This document shows, one piece after another, positions 18,500-27,285 of a DNA stretch of 64,000 nt. The stretch is from Sphingobacterium thalpophilum (GTDB lineage: Bacteria; Bacteroidota; Bacteroidia; Sphingobacteriales; Sphingobacteriaceae). The position numbers and the translations under genes were made by a program. The stretch covers positions 1,984,001-2,048,000 of the forward strand of contig NZ_CP151087.1 in assembly GCF_038396785.1 (NCBI RefSeq). The letters are read 5' to 3'. Numbering within the stretch: position 1 is the first letter of the stretch; each line of letters opens with the position of its first letter. The notes under the pieces were generated by a model that was given only the letters and a program-made list of their open reading frames with translations, made no database searches and was not told where the DNA came from.

Positions 18500-19654
18500 T
18501 TAACATTGGTGTAAAATATCGCTTAGGTTGTGTAACAATTGAAATAACCTGTTTTCAAAACAAAGATTGTTGGCGGTTATATCCCTGCCGTCAAACTGTT
18601 TTAGTATAATGGGTTCTTCCATTTGTCCGTATTCCTGTATATCGGTGTTTACGGATTCTATCAAGGTTTCGTTTAGCCAACCTTTGTGGTCTGCGTAAAA
18701 TGAAATGTACTTTTCCATTCCGATAATGTTGTCCATATCTTCTTCAGATGCTTCCCCATTAGGTTTGGCATTGCGGAACACACTTTCATTCGGGTAGGTC
18801 AGATACAGGGAAAAGGCTTCTTTTGCTACCGCTAAACATTCCCTGTCAAACTCATTCCTTACTTTGAACTTTTCAATACGTTGTTCAAATACGGTCAGAT
18901 TGATGCGGTTATAAATCCGTTGCTCGATAAAGTCCCCGATAAATTCGGCTTGTTTAATCTCTGAAAGATAAACTTCGGTTTCTTCTGTATAATCGTCCTG
19001 TTCCACCCAATCGTTCATCATTTCGTACATCCAATAGAGGTAACTTGCTTCCTGCCTGTAATAAGGAATATCGGCTATATGGTACAGATAAGCACAAACG
19101 GACAATAACAAGTGTGCGTTGGCTTTTCGCTTCTTATCGTGCAAAAGGCGATACAATGGCGAAACAGGAATGTAGAACAAGGTTGCTCCTGTATTGTAGC
19201 GTTCTTCACTTACAAAATAGGTTTTCTTGCTGTCCTGTACCAAACGGATTTCTTCCCAATCTAAAACTTTGCTCTTTAACTTTTCCTCTACATCAGCCAT
19301 AGCCAATGCCATATTGTAGGGGTAGGTAAATTGTTTGGTCTGTGCAGGTTCAATATTATAATGTTCTGCCAATTTGGAAAGGGACTGAAAAAAATCCCTT
19401 TCCGTTTTGTCCGATTTCCTGCAAGCCTGTACGGTTTTCGTTTCTTTCAGTTTCGGCAGAAAGGTGCATTTTAGAAAACCATTGGCAACATCGCTGTTGG
19501 AACTGACCTGCGTTTGTCTTTCCGTACTTCGTTGGCGTCCTTTGGTTTTTGCATCCAATTGGCGAACTCGTTTAACTGGCGGTGCAATTGTCGTTGCCTT
19601 TGCTGTTCGGGTGTTATGATAGTTCCCGATAGGATATGTTTGTGCATAGTTCAT
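18500..19654 (-). CDS. PRTRC system protein F
   Basis: A 384-residue soluble protein. A basic, flexible N-terminus (to about residue 50) precedes a mostly helical body rich in Tyr, Glu and Leu. It fits protein F of the cassette by size and position between C and B. Function unknown. The 10-nt gap to PRTRC B indicates one transcript. Confidence 0.8.
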   Translation of the reverse strand: MNYAQTYPIGNYHNTRTAKATTIAPPVKRVRQLDAKTKGRQRSTERQTQVSSNSDVANGFLKCTFLPKLKETKTVQACRKSDKTERDFFQSLSKLAEHYNIEPAQTKQFTYPYNMALAMADVEEKLKSKVLDWEEIRLVQDSKKTYFVSEERYNTGATLFYIPVSPLYRLLHDKKRKANAHLLLSVCAYLYHIADIPYYRQEASYLYWMYEMMNDWVEQDDYTEETEVYLSEIKQAEFIGDFIEQRIYNRINLTVFEQRIEKFKVRNEFDRECLAVAKEAFSLYLTYPNESVFRNAKPNGEASEEDMDNIIGMEKYISFYADHKGWLNETLIESVNTDIQEYGQMEEPIILKQFDGRDITANNLCFENRLFQLLHNLSDILHQC

Positions 19655-19671
19655 CGCTTTAAATATTTGGT

Positions 19672-19890
19672 TTAACCTTTCGTTCCCATTACGCTCTCAA
19701 ATCTGTACTCTACTGCATCATCTTTGATTTGCGGTGCAGATGCTTTTGCGGTAGTCAGTATGGGGTACATATTGGCGTAAAAATTCATTACGGCTTCCAC
19801 GCTCCAACGTGGTTCGGGGTCGGTCAGTCTGATGTCCTGTCCTTTATCTTTGAGTATAAACACTCGTTCCAATTGCGTTGCTAATAACAT
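19672..19890 (-). CDS. PRTRC system protein C
   Basis: A 72-residue protein beginning MLLATQLERVFILKDKG, with a conserved-looking LTDPEPRWSVEAVMNFYANMYP centre typical of PRTRC C. Its small beta-grasp-like size next to a ThiF gene makes it a conceivable ubiquitin-like partner, but its C-terminus (MGTKG) does not end in a classical Gly-Gly, so this is only a hypothesis. Confidence 0.85.
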   Translation of the reverse strand: MLLATQLERVFILKDKGQDIRLTDPEPRWSVEAVMNFYANMYPILTTAKASAPQIKDDAVEYRFESVMGTKG

Positions 19891-19908
19891 AATGCTCGTT
19901 TTTAATGG

Positions 19909-20520
19909 TTAATACTCGTTTTCTTCTTCGTCCGTTTCGTCTGTTGGATAATCGGCTGTAACTTCTTCCGCTTTTGGCGGTTCGGGTGTGGCTTCTTCCA
20001 TTGCTCCGAAAAGGCTCGGTGTGGCGAACTTGTTTGACAATTCCGTTTTGCGTTTGCGTATCTCGTCCGCTTTTTCGGGAAACTCGGTTATGTCGGGAAC
20101 TTTCATCCACGCTTCACGGAATTTGCCCTCTTTCTCCAATTCGTCAGCCTTTGCCATTCCATCTTTAAATTTCTTGTCTTTGGCTTCTTTTTCCTTTTTG
20201 GCTTTCTCGGTCTTTTCTTTCTCCATTGCCGATTGCTTTTTGACCTCCTCCATTTGCTTTAGGAATTTTTCCATATCCACCATTACGCCCGAAACGGTTT
20301 TAACAGGTGCTTTTATCTGCTCAAAAAATCCCTCGTCAAATTCCTGTGGTGTAGCGTTAAACGTCAATGGCGGTATTAGGTTTTTTGCGTTATCTCCGCA
20401 TTGTTCATTGTTGAGCATAACCGATACGATTAGGTTATTTTCTGCTCCTTTGGAAATATTCAGTTGCAATACTCCTGTAAAGTCCAAGGCTTGTATCTGA
20501 TTGAAAAAATTGGTGTTCAT
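19909..20520 (-). CDS. PRTRC system protein E
   Basis: A 203-residue protein. The N-terminal beta domain (about 1-90: DFTGVLQLNISKGAENNLIV, a PPLTFNATPQEFDEGF motif) is followed by a long Lys/Glu coiled coil (about 90-135) and an acidic tail ending DEEENEY. This matches PRTRC E, including the conserved nucleus around PLxxxATPxEFDxxF. It begins the cassette; PRTRC C follows after 18 nt. Confidence 0.88.
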   Translation of the reverse strand: MNTNFFNQIQALDFTGVLQLNISKGAENNLIVSVMLNNEQCGDNAKNLIPPLTFNATPQEFDEGFFEQIKAPVKTVSGVMVDMEKFLKQMEEVKKQSAMEKEKTEKAKKEKEAKDKKFKDGMAKADELEKEGKFREAWMKVPDITEFPEKADEIRKRKTELSNKFATPSLFGAMEEATPEPPKAEEVTADYPTDETDEEENEY

Positions 20521-20532
20521 CGTTCTGAAATT

Positions 20533-20721
20533 TTAATTACTGTTATTATTTTCCTTGATTGCTTTTAGTTTCTTGTGCATATCTGCCCAATACTCCTGCC
20601 TTTCCCTGTCACTTTCCATTGGTGGGTCGTGCCGATATTTTTTAAACCAACCTGTTTGTCGAATAGCTTTTACGAGGTCGGTAACTTCAATCCAATTCCC
20701 ATCTTTATCTATGATTTTCAT
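20533..20721 (-). CDS. 62-aa protein of unknown function in the PRTRC operon
   Basis: A short soluble protein rich in Trp, Lys and Asp, sitting 12 nt upstream of PRTRC E in the same direction. It opens with a beta-hairpin-like stretch (KIIDKDGNWIEVTDLVKAI) and continues with a helix. Tight spacing supports a real gene. No family recognised. Confidence 0.6.
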   Translation of the reverse strand: MKIIDKDGNWIEVTDLVKAIRQTGWFKKYRHDPPMESDRERQEYWADMHKKLKAIKENNNSN

Positions 20722-20764
20722 TGTACTTGTATTAATGGTTCTTATTTGCTTACTATCTCAATGT

Positions 20765-21205
20765 TTATTCTTTAGTAAGTCTTGGATTTGGTCGTATTTC
20801 ATCCAAATTGTTCCATACATGGGTGAAAATCTCTTTTATTTCCTTGTCCGATAGTTTACGGAGCAATATGGCATTTCGGTATTCGCTATGTATGGTGACT
20901 TCTTTGCTTAGCAAATACCCTGTGGCAACTTTAAGGGTGCTTTGTCCGCTCTTTATACATAGATGCAGTATGGCATCACTCCAACCCTCATAGCCAATCA
21001 AAAGTGTTTCATCCATTGGAAGCCCACCAGAAAATGCTTTATTAATGGTTGGGTCGGTAAATGTCAGGCAGGCAAGACAGTTAAAAGGTTCAATGCCCTC
21101 ATGCGTTGCTACTTTTTTGGCAAACAACACCTGTTCAATAGCTCCCTTGGGGTTTTCGATGCCGAATAGCAGGGTTTCAATTTTGAAAGAAAATTTCTTT
21201 TTCAT
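20765..21205 (-). CDS. 146-aa protein of unknown function
   Basis: A soluble protein with an alternating beta/alpha appearance (MKKKFSFKIETLLFGIENPKG; later DETLLIGYEGWSDAILHLCIK). It follows the 135-aa gene after 3 nt, and 43 nt separate it from the 62-aa gene. It belongs to the leftward maintenance operon. No motif allows a function. Confidence 0.65.
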   Translation of the reverse strand: MKKKFSFKIETLLFGIENPKGAIEQVLFAKKVATHEGIEPFNCLACLTFTDPTINKAFSGGLPMDETLLIGYEGWSDAILHLCIKSGQSTLKVATGYLLSKEVTIHSEYRNAILLRKLSDKEIKEIFTHVWNNLDEIRPNPRLTKE

Positions 21206-21208
21206 GTC

Positions 21209-21616
21209 TTAATCATTTATGGTTATCTCAATCATTTTATGTTCTCCGAAAAACAGATGTATAGCCTGTTTTAATTTAGTTTCACATTTCTGTTTTTCTG
21301 TAAACTCAATCAAACAGTTGGTGATAAATATTGAATTGTAACCGTCAAACAGTTGGTCAGAAAATACTCTCGGGCTTCTATGCAACATCACATTGTAGCG
21401 TTTTAATATCTGTTCTGTATTGTCAACCAGTCCGTACCAAAAGTCGGCTGTTATTAATGTATTGTCTGACCATATACTCCGCATATATTCGTCACGCTCT
21501 CTGAAGCGTTCTGTTTCCTGTTGGATAAAGACGATTAATTGTTTAAGGGTATCGGGGAAAAGTTTTGCTACCAAATACGCCTTTTGTACGTTGTTCATTT
21601 CATTTAAAGCTTTCAT
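21209..21616 (-). CDS. 135-aa protein of unknown function
   Basis: A mostly helical protein (MKALNEMNNVQKAYLVAKLFPDTLKQLIVFIQQE pattern, then a segment rich in F, Y and W). It is the first gene after the hairpin at 21633-21660 that separates it from DUF932, and its stop is 3 nt from the next gene. Position inside a conserved ICE operon supports reality; function unknown. Confidence 0.65.
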   Translation of the reverse strand: MKALNEMNNVQKAYLVAKLFPDTLKQLIVFIQQETERFRERDEYMRSIWSDNTLITADFWYGLVDNTEQILKRYNVMLHRSPRVFSDQLFDGYNSIFITNCLIEFTEKQKCETKLKQAIHLFFGEHKMIEITIND

Positions 21617-21632
21617 ATCTTTTGTTTTTAGT

Positions 21633-21660
21633 AGGCTACCACCGTTTAAGGCGGTAGCCT
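21633..21660 (-). promoter_or_regulatory. intercistronic hairpin between DUF932 and downstream genes
   Basis: AGGCTACC (21633-21640) pairs exactly with GGTAGCCT (21653-21660), with two more wobble pairs outside. On the minus strand it follows the DUF932 stop by 8 nt. No U-run follows, so it is more likely an mRNA-stabilising or attenuating hairpin than a full terminator. Confidence 0.45.
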
Positions 21661-21668
21661 GTGGTTAT

Positions 21669-22742
21669 TTAATTAAGGTTTAGGATTTCCGCACCGTCCA
21701 AAGCAAAGGCGGTACAAAATTCAAAGGCTTTCTGTGTACGCTGTTGAGCAGTTCCACCCATTACAATACTCTGTAGCTTGGCTTCTTCATCTTTGTAATT
21801 CCTTACGTTCTGATAGTAGCCCGTAACAGCGTTGTACGCTCCGAACAAAGTGCCTTTGGTGGTGTTCATCTGCTGTGTATCACTCATCATAGCATAGGCA
21901 AAGGCATCTTCAACGGTGTTTTTGAATACGGTTGAAATTTCATCTTCCGCACCTTTTTTAATGAGGTCTAAGGTTTCCTTGTTTGGGCAAAGTGCCAATT
22001 GGATTAGCTTTTTTACTTCGTTGTCACTTACCCTTACTTTTGTCCAATCATTAAAAATTGCTTCTAACTGGTTGCTCAATGTATTGGCAAGTCCCATAAT
22101 CTTGTGGGCGTTCTCGATACGCTGTTTTGCTCCCGATGTATGTTTGATGCGTACCACATTGGTCATATTGCGTAACGATGCGTTAAGGGTGTTTTGGCAA
22201 ACAATTCGGATAGGTGTAAACGCTGCGGTAATACTTCCGCTACCATCGTGAGAAGTTGTGAGGAAGATATATTTTTCTGTCACATCATCGCCATTGCCTA
22301 CACGGATATAGTCGGGCAGTTTGGCTGTGATAAAAATGCGTTCTCCGTTGCCCAATGCTCCTGCGGTTTCGTACAGGATACCCTCGCCACCACCTACGAT
22401 AGCATCAAAGAAATTAAAGGCTTCACGGTTTTGTACGATGTGGTAATCTTTACCCACTACGCCCAATACGGCATTGTTATCGGTACGAATGTTTGCGAAG
22501 TAGTTAGGTACTTCTAATTCGCTACTGCCTATCTCTATGCCGTTAGCAGTTTCGATAATGCCCGAACCTTTGGTAAACAATGGGGATTTTACTACTTCGT
22601 AATTTAACCCTGCGTGCTTTATAGCTTCCTCGCTTGTTGGGTATTGTTCCACGATTTGCCCCAAACCGTGCCACGCTTTTTGCTGTACTGAAAAGAAACT
22701 GTACTTTCCTGCTCTTTCGTTGAAATTGATATTATGTGCCAT
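21669..22742 (-). CDS. DUF932 domain protein
   Basis: A 357-residue protein of the DUF932 family. It opens MAHNINFNERAGKYSFFSVQQKAWHG with the family's LGQ-containing turn. The middle has a TTSHDGSGSITAAFTPIRIVCQNTL stretch and the C-terminal third is helical. DUF932 genes are standard in plasmids, phages and ICEs beside ssb; their role is not known, possibly replication or anti-restriction. It lies 43 nt from ssb in the same operon. Complete. Confidence 0.9.
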   Translation of the reverse strand: MAHNINFNERAGKYSFFSVQQKAWHGLGQIVEQYPTSEEAIKHAGLNYEVVKSPLFTKGSGIIETANGIEIGSSELEVPNYFANIRTDNNAVLGVVGKDYHIVQNREAFNFFDAIVGGGEGILYETAGALGNGERIFITAKLPDYIRVGNGDDVTEKYIFLTTSHDGSGSITAAFTPIRIVCQNTLNASLRNMTNVVRIKHTSGAKQRIENAHKIMGLANTLSNQLEAIFNDWTKVRVSDNEVKKLIQLALCPNKETLDLIKKGAEDEISTVFKNTVEDAFAYAMMSDTQQMNTTKGTLFGAYNAVTGYYQNVRNYKDEEAKLQSIVMGGTAQQRTQKAFEFCTAFALDGAEILNLN

Positions 22743-22785
22743 TTTGATAAAATTTTGATGTTAAAAAATGATTGAATACTCGTTG

Positions 22786-23178
22786 TTAAAATGGGAGGTC
22801 GTCCTCTGTTCCCTGTGCTGTAAATCCGCTGTTTTCAGATGGTGCAGTAGCCTGTACGGTTTCGGCTTTTCTGCTACCTCCATGCAGTTTGATGTTAGAG
22901 GTATGAAAATTCAGTCCTGCTCTTGCTTCACCATCATTACCTGTCCATGCTCTCGCACTTACCCTGCCTGTGAGCTCTACCAATGTGCCTTTTGTCAGTA
23001 GCTTGGCTACGTTCGGACTTATCCAATATGAGCAGTCGAAAAAGGTTGTTTGCTCCACTCGTTCGCCCTGTTTGTTTTTGTAGCTGTCGTTGGTCGCTAC
23101 CGAAAAGTTTACTACTTGTTTGTCCTGTGACGTTGTGCGTACTTCCGCATCTCTTGTCAGTCTTCCTGTGATGTTCAT
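22786..23178 (-). CDS. ssb: single-stranded DNA-binding protein
   Basis: A 130-residue OB-fold SSB: N-terminal MNITGRLTRDAEVR, central FFDCSYWISPNVAKLL, and a flexible C-terminus ending in the acidic tip DDLPF used to recruit partners. It is shorter than a typical chromosomal SSB and is encoded with ICE genes, so it probably protects transferred single strands during conjugation. It is the first gene of the leftward maintenance operon. Confidence 0.92.
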   Translation of the reverse strand: MNITGRLTRDAEVRTTSQDKQVVNFSVATNDSYKNKQGERVEQTTFFDCSYWISPNVAKLLTKGTLVELTGRVSARAWTGNDGEARAGLNFHTSNIKLHGGSRKAETVQATAPSENSGFTAQGTEDDLPF

Positions 23179-23788
23179 GATTTCTACTTTTTTGCGTTAT
23201 TGAATTTGTCCTGATTTGATTTTTTTGATTTATTCGGCAATGAGAGGAGGTGCTGTTTCGTTTCATTACCATTTCCAATGCTGTTGATCTTCATACCTGA
23301 CATTTTTTTTATTCGTTTAAAGAGCCGGAGTATGCTATGTTTCGTTTCACGAGCAGAAAAAGGTTAGTGTTTAGGCGGCACAAGGTTTTGGAAAACAAAT
23401 ACTACCCAACGGGTGGAGATTTTTTTTCAAACTTGCGTGACCTTGTGGGGGCGTTAAGAACACGGAAATACCTTTGCTCTTGAAATGGAACAATAGGGCA
23501 TACAGGCTTCTTTGAGTAAAAAAACAGTGGAAGCAATGAAGATGGTATTGGCAAATGGTTCCCAATGGATTGAAATAACACTTCCAATTGGTTGAATTTT
23601 TAAAACTCTATTTTTAAGTTGTGTGGCTGTGACAGCCACAGAGACAGAGGGTTGAAAAATCGTTTTGTGCGGGAGAAGTACCAGGGCAATATTTTTTAAC
23701 CTTCTGTTTCAGCAGTAGACAAAAGCTCTTTTACAGAAGGGGAATAGGAGAGAAAAGTAAATGTGCTTTGGCTATAAAAAGTATAGAC
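23179..23788. other. 610-bp gene-free stretch with a perfect hairpin
   Basis: No frame here has protein character. The only clear structure is TGTGGCTG (23622-23629) and CAGCCACA (23633-23640), an exact 8-bp stem with a TGA loop. The promoter of the ssb operon must lie near 23180-23300. The stretch lies between the maintenance operon and the integrase, a place where ICE regulatory or origin sequences are often found. Confidence 0.5.
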
Positions 23789-23816
23789 ATAAAAAAAGCA
23801 GGACTTAATCCTGCTT
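23789..23816 (-). terminator. Rho-independent terminator of the integrase gene
   Basis: AAGCAGGA (23796-23803) pairs exactly with TCCTGCTT (23809-23816). On the minus strand the stem is followed by a U-run from the A-run at 23791-23797. It lies about 30 nt past the integrase stop codon. Confidence 0.85.
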
Positions 23817-23846
23817 CAATCTGACTGTTAAAAAATATACCCTGTT

Positions 23847-25166
23847 TTAAGCCATCACTTCTTCGGTATCATAAAATCCAAGTGGAGCTTCATTCAATAA
23901 TTCTATTTCTTCATCTTCGATTTTGACAAGAAACGCATCTTCCATTGCCTTGAATTTAGGTGCTACCAAATCCATATCCTTACTGATTTTCTGGCTGGTA
24001 ATCTTAGCATAGATCTGGGTGGTGGAAATATTCTTGTGTCCCATCATTTTGCTAAGGCTTTCAAGCGGTACGCCCTCGGTCAAAAACATGGTGGCAAATG
24101 TGTGACGTGCGGTATGGAAAGTAACTTTCTGTTCGGTAACAATGCCAGCTTCCTCAATAAGTTTACTGATATGCTTATTACAGGTCGCATTGGACGGAAC
24201 AGGAAATATATAATCGCTTCTGGTAATGCCTCTGTATTTTTCAATAATGCGTTTGGGGATTTCCATCAGCCTTACGTTTGAAGCAACGTCAGATTTTTTA
24301 CGCCTGCTGATAATCCACTGGTGGCCGTCGAAGAACGATTGAATATTGCTCCATTTCAGTTTCTTAATATCAATGTAAGAAAGTCCGGTAAAACAACTGA
24401 AAAGAAAGAGGTCTTTTACCAGTTCATATTTCTGTTTGGATGGGTTCAGGAACATTAACTTTTCCACATCCTCTTTTAGAAGGTAACTACGGTCGGTTTC
24501 CTCCATAGTGATCTTGTAATCATCAAAAGGATTATCCCGTAGCAAACCTTTTTTAATAGCCAGTTCTACCAGTGCAATAACGGGCATTGTATAAACCCAA
24601 ACCGTATTGTGGGTACATTCTTTATCAATGCGGAGAAAGAAATCAAACTCCCGGATAAAATCGGAAGTGAGTTCCCGGAACGCCATATCCTCCCGATGGT
24701 ACCGTTCCTTTATAAATTCGCTAAGATGATTGTAAACAGTGGTATACTTGGCATAGGTGCTTTTAGAGCGTTTCCCTTTAGCGACCATTTTTTCAAAGCC
24801 TTCATTCTGCTCCTTAAAGACTTTCAGTATGGCATCTTCCATCACACCGACACCCAGAAACGTGAGCTTTACCTTTTGTGCGGTTGCAAAGCCCTCGTGT
24901 TTTAGCATATCTTCATAAATCTTGTCGATACGGCCCCGTATGTTATCCAGCTTTTGATTAATACTCAAAGCTGTGGCACTCTTGCCCTCAACTCTTCCGT
25001 ACTTCAAATCCCAATTATTGGGGTTTATTTCTAACTTTGTCCCGAAAGTCTTGGGTGTGCCATCAATAGTAATACGCCCCATGATCGGGGCATTACCGTT
25101 TTTTTTCAGTTCGTTCTTTTTCAGATAGAAAAGCAGCTTGAACGTCGATTTCTTTGCCTGCTCCAT
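23847..25166 (-). CDS. tyrosine recombinase (ICE integrase), IntDOT-like
   Basis: A 439-residue site-specific recombinase. It has an N-terminal arm-binding domain (about 1-100), a SAM-like core-binding domain (about 105-215) and a catalytic domain. Catalytic residues visible are His351-x-x-Arg354, His377 (GHKNI) and the nucleophile Tyr386 (QIYAKI). The first Arg of the family is Ser263 (CFTGLSYIDI); IntDOT is known to carry Ser there too, so this is a lineage trait and not a defect. It would integrate and excise the element by strand exchange with a small core. It lies at the right edge of the ICE. Confidence 0.92.
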   Translation of the reverse strand: MEQAKKSTFKLLFYLKKNELKKNGNAPIMGRITIDGTPKTFGTKLEINPNNWDLKYGRVEGKSATALSINQKLDNIRGRIDKIYEDMLKHEGFATAQKVKLTFLGVGVMEDAILKVFKEQNEGFEKMVAKGKRSKSTYAKYTTVYNHLSEFIKERYHREDMAFRELTSDFIREFDFFLRIDKECTHNTVWVYTMPVIALVELAIKKGLLRDNPFDDYKITMEETDRSYLLKEDVEKLMFLNPSKQKYELVKDLFLFSCFTGLSYIDIKKLKWSNIQSFFDGHQWIISRRKKSDVASNVRLMEIPKRIIEKYRGITRSDYIFPVPSNATCNKHISKLIEEAGIVTEQKVTFHTARHTFATMFLTEGVPLESLSKMMGHKNISTTQIYAKITSQKISKDMDLVAPKFKAMEDAFLVKIEDEEIELLNEAPLGFYDTEEVMA

Positions 25167-25602
25167 AACTCAAATGTTTAATGTTTAAAATTAAATTACA
25201 TTGAGTTACAAGGGAATAGAGAATGCAGTGCAAAACACTGAAATATAACCTGTTAGGCTGTGTTATTACCTATGTCAATCGGTAACGAATTAGTAACCTA
25301 ACGTTGTGTTTTCAAGCCCAAAACCTATCCGACACCGAGTTCCACACCAAGACTACTGTTTTATAAAGCGTTGTATTGCAATTGCTTTAACCGTTTTGCT
25401 TATTTTTGCTTTTATCTAATCTTTTTTATTGGAAAAACAAGACAATATTTTTCAATAAAGCAATTGCTTCTATCTCTATTTTAAGCACCTTCTTTCCTAA
25501 AAGCTTTTTGGTCTCACAAGAACCAACTGTCATGAAAGTAAACTGCTGGTTCTTTCTGGTCAAAAGAAACGAATTGTAAGAAACGACCTGTTTCAAAAAA
25601 AG
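25167..25602. other. right end of the ICE and transition to chromosome, att site not resolved
   Basis: No gene is visible. The integrase promoter region should occupy the first 150 bp. The remainder is AT-rich and should hold the attachment site. A TANNTTTGC match (TATTTTTGC, 25401-25409) resembles the core used by CTnDOT but lacks its leading G and also equals a Bacteroidota -7 promoter box, so it is weak. The element's other end lies outside the window, so a repeated core cannot be tested. Confidence 0.45.
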
Positions 25603-25648
25603 AAGGTATTTAGCTGATAAGAGTAAGTTCCTATCAGCTAAATACCTT
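25603..25648 (-). terminator. 17-bp-stem terminator of the first susCD operon
   Basis: The stem arms are 25603-25619 (AAGGTATTTAGCTGATA) and 25632-25648, exact reverse complements with a 12-base loop. Leftward transcripts get a U-run from the A-run just before 25600. It lies 57 nt after the SusD stop, so no further gene belongs to that operon on this side. Confidence 0.9.
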
Positions 25649-25704
25649 TTAAAATAAAACGAACTTCTTGAAGTTGCTTGTTTTACTGATGCATATATAG
25701 CAAA

Positions 25705-27285
25705 TTAATAACCCGTATTTTGCTTCAAATTTGGATTGACGGCAATCTGTTGGCTCGGGATTGGATAAACCAATGTTTTGGGATCGGCATCCGCAGCCTT
25801 TTCTTGCCAGGCCAATAAAAATTTACCAAAACGAATTAAATCCTGTCTTCTCCAGCCTTCCCAATATAACTCGCGAGCACGCTCATCCAATAAATTATCG
25901 AGCGTCAATGCCGTCAGGTTATTAACACCACGGTTCGTCCGAATAGTATTGACCAAACCGAGTGCCTCTGTTGCTGTTCCTGTTCCACCTCTCAGAATAG
26001 CCTCTGCTTGCATCAGCAATACATCGGCATAACGGAAGACTACCCAGTCGTTGTTTCGTTGACCAGTGACAGCATAATCAAAGGCATACTTCATTGGACG
26101 GATACCCGCTGTTTCCAATGTAGCTCCAGAGGTCCGGATGGTCACTTCACGCGTGAAGACCAAAGGTGCATTCGCTGGATTTCGCGCCATCAATGGTTTG
26201 TTTGTACTCCAATTGTATTGCTGTCCTGCAAAAAAACCTACATTTTGACGTTTGAATTCTTTTGTTCTGTTAGAAGTCGTATCAGCCGGATAATTATAGT
26301 AAATTCCTCTTCTTTCATCGGCATCCGAAAATTTATCGTAATAATCTGATAATGTACACCAACCGTTCCAGCCCCCAGGTCTCATATTATAATGCGCAAT
26401 AGTATTCCAGGTACGATCCACATTTCCACCTCTATCGCCATTTTTATTATATAAAGTGAAAATATTTTCGGTAGACTTTTCGTCGTTATCGGGCGCGAAA
26501 TTATCAAAGTACTTGCCCTTTGCAGAAACAGTATAGGATCCCGAAGCCGTAATTTCCTTGGCTAAGGCCACCACTTTATTCATATCTTCGGCAGCAAAAG
26601 AAGGAGCTTGTCTGTTTAAAAATGTTCCCTTATTCAAATAAATCTTCATCAGCAATGCTTTTGCCGCATTTTTATTGGCTACATAGGCTGCTTTCGGACC
26701 GTTTGCAGGCAAACTCGCTATAATTTCGTTGAGATCCTTCACGATATAATCAATAGCCGCCTGTGGCTGTAACACCTCTGGTGCGATTCTAAAATCTTCA
26801 AAAGAGGCTCCTTCCCGGACGGGTACTACGCCATAGAGATCCAACATATCGAACATGACCAACGCACGAATAAACTTCGCTTCAGCACCTTGCTGTGCAC
26901 TCGGATTATACCGCAACACATTACCCGCATTATAGATGGCTGTACCAAGACTTACAAATGTATTGTTCATATAACCATTATCAGCATTCCAGGTATGTAA
27001 ATGGATCGCACGATGCATCCCATTATCATCCCAGTCACCTCCCCGTGTAGGAGCCATGGCTGCGTCCGTTGATATTTCCTGCATCACCCAGCGCTGTTCC
27101 TGCTGATAAGGGGTATTCAATGAATTATAAGCTGTGATCAACAAGCTTCCAGGATCCACATTGGATGTCCCTTCCTCTAATTCTCCTTTAAATTCCTCCT
27201 TTAGTTTCGTACAAGAAAATGTACTTGTTACAATGGAGCCAATTATTCCGATATATAATAAAGTTCTTAATTTCATCTTTTTCAT
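25705..27285 (-). CDS. SusD-family surface glycan-binding lipoprotein (first pair)
   Basis: A 526-residue lipoprotein. The signal peptide ends with the lipobox STFSC and the lipidated Cys near residue 25. The TPR-like SusD fold is indicated by the conserved LYWEGWRRQDLIRFGKF near residue 480 and the typical terminal NPNLKQNTGY. SusD caps the SusC transporter from outside and binds the oligosaccharide. Its partner susC lies 175 nt upstream in the same operon. Substrate not deducible from sequence. Confidence 0.93.
   Translation of the reverse strand: MKKMKLRTLLYIGIIGSIVTSTFSCTKLKEEFKGELEEGTSNVDPGSLLITAYNSLNTPYQQEQRWVMQEISTDAAMAPTRGGDWDDNGMHRAIHLHTWNADNGYMNNTFVSLGTAIYNAGNVLRYNPSAQQGAEAKFIRALVMFDMLDLYGVVPVREGASFEDFRIAPEVLQPQAAIDYIVKDLNEIIASLPANGPKAAYVANKNAAKALLMKIYLNKGTFLNRQAPSFAAEDMNKVVALAKEITASGSYTVSAKGKYFDNFAPDNDEKSTENIFTLYNKNGDRGGNVDRTWNTIAHYNMRPGGWNGWCTLSDYYDKFSDADERRGIYYNYPADTTSNRTKEFKRQNVGFFAGQQYNWSTNKPLMARNPANAPLVFTREVTIRTSGATLETAGIRPMKYAFDYAVTGQRNNDWVVFRYADVLLMQAEAILRGGTGTATEALGLVNTIRTNRGVNNLTALTLDNLLDERARELYWEGWRRQDLIRFGKFLLAWQEKAADADPKTLVYPIPSQQIAVNPNLKQNTGY

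Noticed and set aside
23847..25166. Integrase called inactive because an Arg is missing
   Set aside because: IntDOT naturally has Ser at this position and is active.
1..25400. Plasmid rather than ICE
   Set aside because: A CTnDOT-type tra operon with an IntDOT-like integrase at the edge next to chromosomal-type glycan operons fits an integrated element; no plasmid replication gene was seen.
25401..25409. TATTTTTGC as the ICE attachment core
   Set aside because: It fits TANNTTTGC but lacks the leading G, equals a promoter -7 box, and the other ICE end is not in the window for comparison.
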